The notes under the pieces are model-generated. The model saw only the letters and a list, made by a program, of their open reading frames with translations. It did no database searches and was not told where the DNA came from. DNA of 64,000 bases from Limanda limanda (lineage: Eukaryota > Chordata > Actinopteri > Pleuronectiformes > Pleuronectidae). The position numbers and the translations under genes are program-made. This document shows positions 59,601-64,000 of the stretch, piece after piece. Every line of letters starts with the position of its first letter. Within the stretch, counting starts at the first letter, position 1. The stretch lies in NCBI RefSeq assembly GCF_963576545.1, contig NC_083645.1, forward strand, positions 930,001 through 994,000, given 5' to 3'.

Positions 59601-62600
59601 GTATGCATGAAAGCACTGCTGAATCTGTTAAAAAATGCTGAAGTTACTGAATTGTTATGTATGTTGTATTACCTTGTGTCCTTAAGACGCACTTTTTGTT
59701 TTTTAATTCAAATGCAGCTAATTGAGTGTAAAAGGGAATATTTCCCTCTCTGGCATTGCCACCTGCTGGTCGTTTCAGTTTATCATTAAACTTGTGTTAT
59801 TGTGTTGGAATACTGTGATATTCTGTTCTATCTCAGTTTAGAACTGCACCATCTTTTAATTAAATACATTTGAGAAGTGGAACATTTTCTTCGATTTGGG
59901 TCGCGGCTTGTCATTAAGAGGGGATGGTGGGTCCTGAAGCCAGACCAGTTGAGAACCACTGGTTTAGATAATGAAAGTAGTGAAGTCAGTTCAGAAAGAT
60001 CTATTGAACAAAAGTGGTCCAAATATAAATCTGGTGCTACAGGTGGTTCTATGGTTTCTGTACTGGTCGATGTATCTGTGCTAATGATGGGGAGTAGGTG
60101 GTGGATTTTATCCCTAATCATAGTAATAGTGTCATAGTAATAATGGTGTGATAGTTTATATATATATATTCCCATTATATATAATAGTATGAGTGATGAT
60201 GATATTTGTTTATATGGTCTATTGTAGTTTACAGATAAAAAAAAAAGTAGAATCCAAAGAAAGAATGAATGAATAATAATAAATATGTGGTCAACGTCTA
60301 AATATAATATATAAGTGACAGTGCAAGCTAGTCAACTTGTCCATTTAAAGAATATAGGGGTTTTATGTTATGGATGTTAACATGGTGTTAAGCGTCTAAC
60401 AACTTGGGCAGAGAAGCTGCTCCAGTACCTCATTCTGCTGGTATTGATGCTGTGCAACCTGATGGCACAGGCACAGTCTTTGGGAGGGGTTCTTCATGGT
60501 GGAAGAGGGAGAGGGAGACCTCTATAATCCCCTCAGCTGTCATCACTATGCGTTGCTGGGTGTTAAATTGTGATGCTTTATAATTCCTGAATCACGAGAT
60601 GCAGCTGACAATGTCACCCTCTACACTACCTCTACACAGAGGAGAGTGGACGGGCCATGGGAGACTCGCTCTCTTCAGCCTCCACAGAAAATGGACTGCA
60701 AAGTTAGTGTTGAGACAGCAGGTGAGGTCATCACTTACACACCAAAACAATTGTTGTGGAGCAGCTGAGGAGTAGTGGAGATTACTTAAGGCCAATTTAT
60801 GCTTGAGCGTATTTTGTAAAACGGATAGATAAGACCGCCCTATCCGTCGTGAAACGCCCTCTCCGAGCGCTTCGGACAGCTTTTCGTACACCTCTGATTT
60901 TTCTAACTGTCCGTGTTGTGTCGGAGAGCCCACGGACAGCTCTTGGCTGTGATTGGTCCGCGAACGACATCATTTCCGTATGACGTCATTTCCGTACGAT
61001 GTCATTTCTGTTCGACGTCATTTCTGGACCTGTAACTTCCTGATTCACAATAAACACATACACAACTACGATTCTACGATTAATGTGACGTGTGTGTTGA
61101 GCCAGCGGAGTTGTCCGGCTGACGGTGGCTCGTTCGAGCACTGATGGCATGTGTGCACGGTCACATACGGTTAGAACGAGCTTTCAAAACGGCGCTAGCA
61201 GGCTAGGCTAGCGGGCTAGACACCATGCTAACTGCGGTGGTAACAGTGCAAGAACCCGCCGTCACGACTTTAATTCCACTTCTATCATGACACTGTTTCT
61301 ATAATACCGTCAGGTTAGAAGCAAACACTGGGTAGTAGTTAGTGCCGGGAGTGCCTGCTGACGGTGTGTGGAAGCTACATGGATCTTCAAGCTGTGGAAT
61401 TAGCAACACAGTTTGGAAACAAGACCGGGGAACCGCTGCGCTAAGAAACGATAACATCAGCATTTTGACCCGCTGGGTGTCACTTTATTTAGTTCTGTTA
61501 GTTGCCATGGCTCAGTGTGTGGGAGGCAGGCTGACAGAGAAATATAAACACAAGTGGACGACTTCTTCCGATAATTGGGGTAGGCTTCTCTGAGCTCGTC
61601 TTCCGTTGCGCCATCTATGGGTTTGGCGGTGAATTTTTTCCGACGTACAGTGGTCGGAGAAGTAAATATCAAAAAGACTCTTCGACCCCTGTGGAGCCCT
61701 CTCCGAGAAACGGATACGTAGTAATATACAAGAGCCTTTAGCTGACGTCTTCCTGATTTCATACATTAAGAGGAAGTTTGTTTTTGCAACATCTCCAGTT
61801 GCTCCACTTCCTCACCTCCTGATGAGGCCTATTATTGTTACATCATCAACCAACTTGATGATGGGGTTGGATTCAGACTTGGCTGATCAGTCATGGCTTT
61901 GAAGCAAGTGGGCTGAGTACACAGCCTGGGGCTGGTTCTTGTGCACAGCATGATGGTGTTCTGCTACTGGTTTGCACTGTCTTTAGTCTCTCTGTCAGAA
62001 AGTCTGGAGTCAAGTTACAGGGAAGTGTCAAAGCCCAGTAGTGATGGTTTCCTCACCAGTTGGTGGGAGATGATTGTGTTGAATCCTGAACTTTCACAGC
62101 AAGTGTCAAGGTGTAATAGGGCTGAGTGCAGAGTGAACCCAAATACATTGCCAGTGGAGCAGCTGGGGTGGTATGAAAACTAATTTTGAGTGGGGAGGGC
62201 AGATTGAATGTGTCTCATGTAGTAGCAAAAAGCACAATGGGTCAGTGCTATTATGAGTGGTTATCATGGTAAATGGTTTTGTATTTATATAGCGCTTTTC
62301 TAGTCTTGATGACCACTCAAAGCTCTTTACAGTATAGTTTTACATTCACCCAATCACACACACATTCATACAGGGCATCTATTAGCAGCACTTTGTTGTT
62401 TCTATGAGGGGCAATTCGGGGTTCAGCGTCTTGCCAAAGGACACTTCCGCATGCAGATGGGGAAGACTGGTGATCGACCTGCGGACCTTCAGGTTGGAGG
62501 ACGACCGCTCTACCCCTCAGCCACAGCTGCCCAAATCATAAAGATCGTAAAGTCACAGTCTACTTATTTGGCACTGTAGTTATGCGATGTTCCATTTGAA

Positions 62601-63812
62601 GACATTTATACTTAAGTTATTTCCTATCACAAACTTTACCTAAAATATCACCTATGCTAATTGATGGTTCATGCAAACTCTCCATGACACCATCCATTGT
62701 ACTGTCAGTTGTCCTTCATTGAAAATCTGTCAAAATATAACGTCACAGCATCTGCCTAATCTGCAAATTTAGCAAGACACAGGCACTTGTTTTGCGCAGT
62801 TTGCCACATAGTTGCACAAGCACAGGCGGAACTTTGAGGTTTACTGCTGCAATGCAAGGACAGGAACAATGACACTTTTCTCAACTCTCCACTCTAGTCC
62901 CAAAAAGGAGGAAGTTATCAGATATTTTCACATTGGCACTGACGACACACTTTGTTAACCTTACTGTTTACTGAGTAGATATTGCAGAATAATTTTTTCT
63001 ATGATACAGAATAGTATGAAACTGAACATAACACGACTTGTTTGCGAAATGTACTAAGTACAATATGTGAACATTGAACATCATATGTGTTTTTAGTCAA
63101 ATAACCCATTGTCTCAAAAAACGAGCACTATTAGCTGGGCTCATAGCTTGGAAACATTTTTAGAATTTGAATCCCTCTCTTTTTGTACTTGGGTTCTGTT
63201 GGACATTTTAAACTTACAGTTGTTGACGGTCCGAGTTAACAGAGCAAAGGAATCAGTTACAGAGGCTTATTCCCTCACAATGAACCTCAAGAACTTTTTT
63301 TTGTGAAGTTCTGAAGGAATTGGTGGGCTAAATCAGGGGGATAGGAGGGTGGGGCTCCTTTGTTCCTTAGCAATTTATTTTCTTTTTCTTTTGTTATTAT
63401 TTGAGCTTTTAGTTTGCTATGTATTTGCGTGTATTTTTGTGAATTTTTTAATAAAACTGAAACAATAAGATTTAAACGTTGACAATATTTAAAACACATA
63501 TCTAGTCTTATTATTTATAGCTATGATATAATACAGGTCCCTCAAAAACCTAAAGGTCATTCGTGATACATGGAACCGAAACAGTCGTATCAGCTTTTAA
63601 AGTAGAAAATTAGTTAAAATGATAGTGTGAACTCAGGCTATAAGTGAACTAAAGTGTGGGTTTTTGGTGTTCTGCAGGTTGTTCCTGTGGATGTCGCTTC
63701 AGTCATCCAGCAGTCTGTAGAGGGGACTCTGACTAAGTGGAACATGAGTGGAGGAGAAAAACTCAGTCCTGTTCTCCTGACCCCAGAACTCTGTGCTAAT
63801 GTAGTGCTGAAG
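53358..63812 (+). CDS. tctn1: Tectonic family gene, best match tectonic-1 (5' portion, exons 1-8)
   Basis: Join 53358-53625, 53892-54009, 55011-55144, 55292-55428, 55515-55617, 57012-57124, 57509-57529 and 63678-63812: 1029 nt, 343 codons in one frame, with reading phases agreeing at every junction. Tectonics are secreted or membrane-associated glycoproteins of the ciliary transition zone (MKS/B9 complex). They control entry of membrane proteins into cilia and Hedgehog signalling. Visible: a signal peptide (about residues 1-23), a Ser/Thr-rich N-glycosylation-rich linker (NVT, NAT), the family hallmark CPCDEHRGACDINCCCDAEC (about residues 93-112), and further conserved cysteines including FCIQSQN, DCVDTSPAAFLID and RGCSRHVNLDRDC. 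Exon 8 (VPVDVASVIQQSVEGTLTKW then LCANVVLK) favours TCTN1 over TCTN2 or TCTN3. The gene continues past the window. Confidence 0.87.
53892..54009 (+). CDS. tctn1: tctn1 exon 2 (Cys-rich hallmark, GC donor)
   Basis: Acceptor GTCAG ends at 53891. Encodes VDRLCPCDEHRGACDINCCC, then DAECDEELPLFTGCSVSTV. The only donor that keeps the frame into exon 3 is CAG|GCAAGT at 54010, a GC-AG intron. Retaining the intron would add about 40 residues before a stop. Confidence 0.85.
54417..54520 (+). repeat. LINE 3' tail in tctn1 intron 2
   Basis: Contains 'gagggttaggggcagaagat', 'aaagccctgtgagacaaatt' and 'gggctatataaataacattt' followed by TTGATTGATTGATT. It is the same family as 46330-46803. Confidence 0.72.
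55011..55144 (+). CDS. tctn1: tctn1 exon 3
   Basis: Acceptor TTGATTGCAG. Encodes GNKQLCSCDVASYSLRST, then the segment ending IFCIQSQN. Donor GTAAGT at 55145. Confidence 0.87.
55292..55428 (+). CDS. tctn1: tctn1 exon 4
   Basis: Acceptor TTCTTTGTAG. Encodes RIDGWSHPAPSLPTDSSFDS, then LFKQFTSFLFGLEENTAELQ and APSGYQ. Donor GTACAT at 55429. Confidence 0.86.
55515..55617 (+). CDS. tctn1: tctn1 exon 5
   Basis: Acceptor TTGTTTTCAG. Starts YGDVLVTSGEDGDRG and ends ADCVDTSPA. Donor GTAGCT at 55618. Intron 4 is only 86 bp. Confidence 0.86.
55796..56028 (+). mobile_element. tRNA-derived SINE in tctn1 intron 5
   Basis: Head 'aggcgacagtggctcaggga', degenerate box B 'ggtagttcaatc', body 'ttgaaccccaaattgctcct', and tail side 'aatgtaaagcacttggagtg' plus 'gtcagcaagactagaa'. 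A GT microsatellite lies within at about 55956-55971. Confidence 0.75.
57012..57124 (+). CDS. tctn1: tctn1 exon 6
   Basis: Acceptor GCAACAG. Encodes FLIDDSRGCSRHVNLDRDC, then SSLPALNMGTYTDIQLLT. Donor GTGAGT at 57125. Confidence 0.87.
57509..57529 (+). CDS. tctn1: tctn1 exon 7 (21-nt microexon)
   Basis: Acceptor CCTACTCTACAG and donor GTAAGT at 57530 enclose seven codons, GTKNDAA, in phase 0 on both sides. Skipping it keeps the frame. Confidence 0.75.
58365..58648. mobile_element. hAT-type MITE with expanded inverted ends (intron 7)
   Basis: Ends TAGGGCTGGGCAAGTTAACT and its exact complement are flanked by ATTATAAT on both sides (58357-58364 and 58649-58656), an 8-bp duplication typical of hAT. 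A 17-bp unit GAGTTAACTCAAGTGAT is repeated about three times just inside the left end; a related inverted copy lies at the right end. No coding capacity. Confidence 0.82.
58742..60150 (-). mobile_element. Antisense Jockey-group LINE fragment in intron 7, split by a hAT element
   Basis: On the minus strand, 60175-59962 reads IRDKIHHLLPIISTDTSTST, EPPVAPDLYLDHFCSIDLSE, then LTSLLSLSKP. After the hAT element it resumes as STCPLDYVPTRLLKEVFPLI, and then NYRPILKLPFIKKILETAVA, LCDYLDSNGLMEDLRSGFRI and HHSTETALLKVTND. These are the start of a reverse transcriptase in a fish L2/Rex1-like element. After TND it jumps to a C-terminal-like segment, so the palm is deleted. Not functional. Confidence 0.75.
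59214..59961. mobile_element. hAT non-autonomous transposon inside the antisense LINE
   Basis: The right end CCAGTTGAGAACCACTG and the left end containing ATCTCAACTGG are inverted repeats; the left terminus has mutated. GTTTAGAT flanks both sides (59206-59213 and 59962-59969), a perfect 8-bp duplication. It interrupts the LINE frame between the codons for SKP and STCP. An internal near-duplicate (about 59300-59375 and 59650-59735) contains TGTTGTATTACCTTGTGTCC. No transposase. Confidence 0.85.
60789..61737. mobile_element. Possible PIF/Harbinger-like element in intron 7
   Basis: The left end AGGCCAATTTATGC and the right end ATACAAGAGCCT are weakly inverted-complementary, each flanked by TTA (60786-60788 and 61738-61740). 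The interior is CpG-rich relative to the AT-rich intron, with a triple near-repeat of GACGTCATTTCCGTA at about 60964-61025. Related words occur near both ends (AAAACGGATA and GAAACGGATACG). No recognisable transposase. Confidence 0.45.
62268..62533 (-). mobile_element. tRNA-derived SINE in intron 7, minus strand
   Basis: On the minus strand it starts 'gggcagctgtggctgagggg' then 'tagagcggtcgtcctccaac', the same head as at 37657. It continues 'tgcggaagtgtcctttggca' and ends 'agcgctatataaatacaaaa'. Confidence 0.82.
62534..63677. other. Remainder of tctn1 intron 7, nothing recognised
   Basis: AT-rich intronic DNA up to the exon 8 acceptor. Open frames at 63109-63306 and 63287-63499 are not supported as exons. 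Confidence 0.55.
63678..63812 (+). CDS. tctn1: tctn1 exon 8
   Basis: Acceptor GTTCTGCAG. Encodes VVPVDVASVIQQSVEGTLTK and onward to LLTPELCANVVLK. Donor GTGAGT at 63813. The next exons lie beyond the window. Confidence 0.88.
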
Positions 63813-64000
63813 GTGAGTCCACCACTTAACAGTTTGTGGGACATTACACATATTTATGGCTACAAACTGTTTTTGATAAAGAGTAATTTTTTCTACCAAA
63901 ACATTACAAATATTCAATGTTAGATTTAATTAATTCTTAAGCATTTGATCTTGTCAGGGTGGAAAAACTAAATCATAAGACACATGCAGTATATTAGGCA

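Overview
The window looks like a stretch of teleost fish nuclear genome, probably a percomorph. The basis is two spliced vertebrate genes, dense (CA)n, (GA)n and (TCTG)n microsatellites, fish-type tRNA-derived SINEs, fish LINE 3' tails, and Tx1-like, L2-like, Harbinger and hAT elements. There is no bacterial or organellar content. All assignments come from reading the sequence and from recalled family features; no search was run.

Layout. 1-27 kb is gene-poor. It holds microsatellites, a few short AT-rich segments that look like conserved enhancers (best at 8.36-8.64 kb), a small MITE at 7.26-7.49 kb, and a 3.3-kb TTAA-flanked non-autonomous DNA transposon (14468-17774) carrying a 1.3-kb GC-rich minisatellite. 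27.2-35.8 kb is a head-to-tail pair of Tx1-like LINEs, joined through and followed by a (CCTCT)n microsatellite. The second LINE has two DNA transposons nested in its ORF2. One (30999-31849, TTA target duplication) is PIF/Harbinger-like and keeps a MADF-type remnant. The other (32991-34025, 9-bp target duplication) carries a histone H3 gene fragment on one strand and a RecQ-like helicase fragment on the other. 36-50 kb is again gene-poor, with SINEs, an L2-like LINE split by a solo LTR (42.1-44.2 kb), a minisatellite-bearing element (47.3-47.9 kb) and a Harbinger transposase fragment (48.2 kb).

50.4-64 kb is the genic end. An LTR with a proline-tRNA-type primer binding site (50468-50851) lies about 0.6 kb upstream of a first coding exon of the FAM163 family (51439-51584). 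That exon has an intact splice acceptor and signature N-terminus but ends in an odd duplication, a stop and local palindromes. From 53358 to the window end is the 5' portion of a Tectonic gene, best matched to tctn1. Eight phase-consistent exons encode 343 codons; the gene includes a GC-AG intron and a 21-nt microexon, and continues beyond the window. Its 6.1-kb intron 7 holds a hAT MITE, an antisense LINE interrupted by a hAT element with a perfect 8-bp duplication, a possible Harbinger-like element and a SINE.

Tectonic-1 is a ciliary transition-zone glycoprotein. A candidate RFX X-box sits just upstream of its start codon, as expected for a ciliary gene. FAM163 genes encode small membrane proteins and typically have long non-coding 5' parts, so much of 1-51 kb could be the 5' intron or regulatory territory of that gene. 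That last point is inference.
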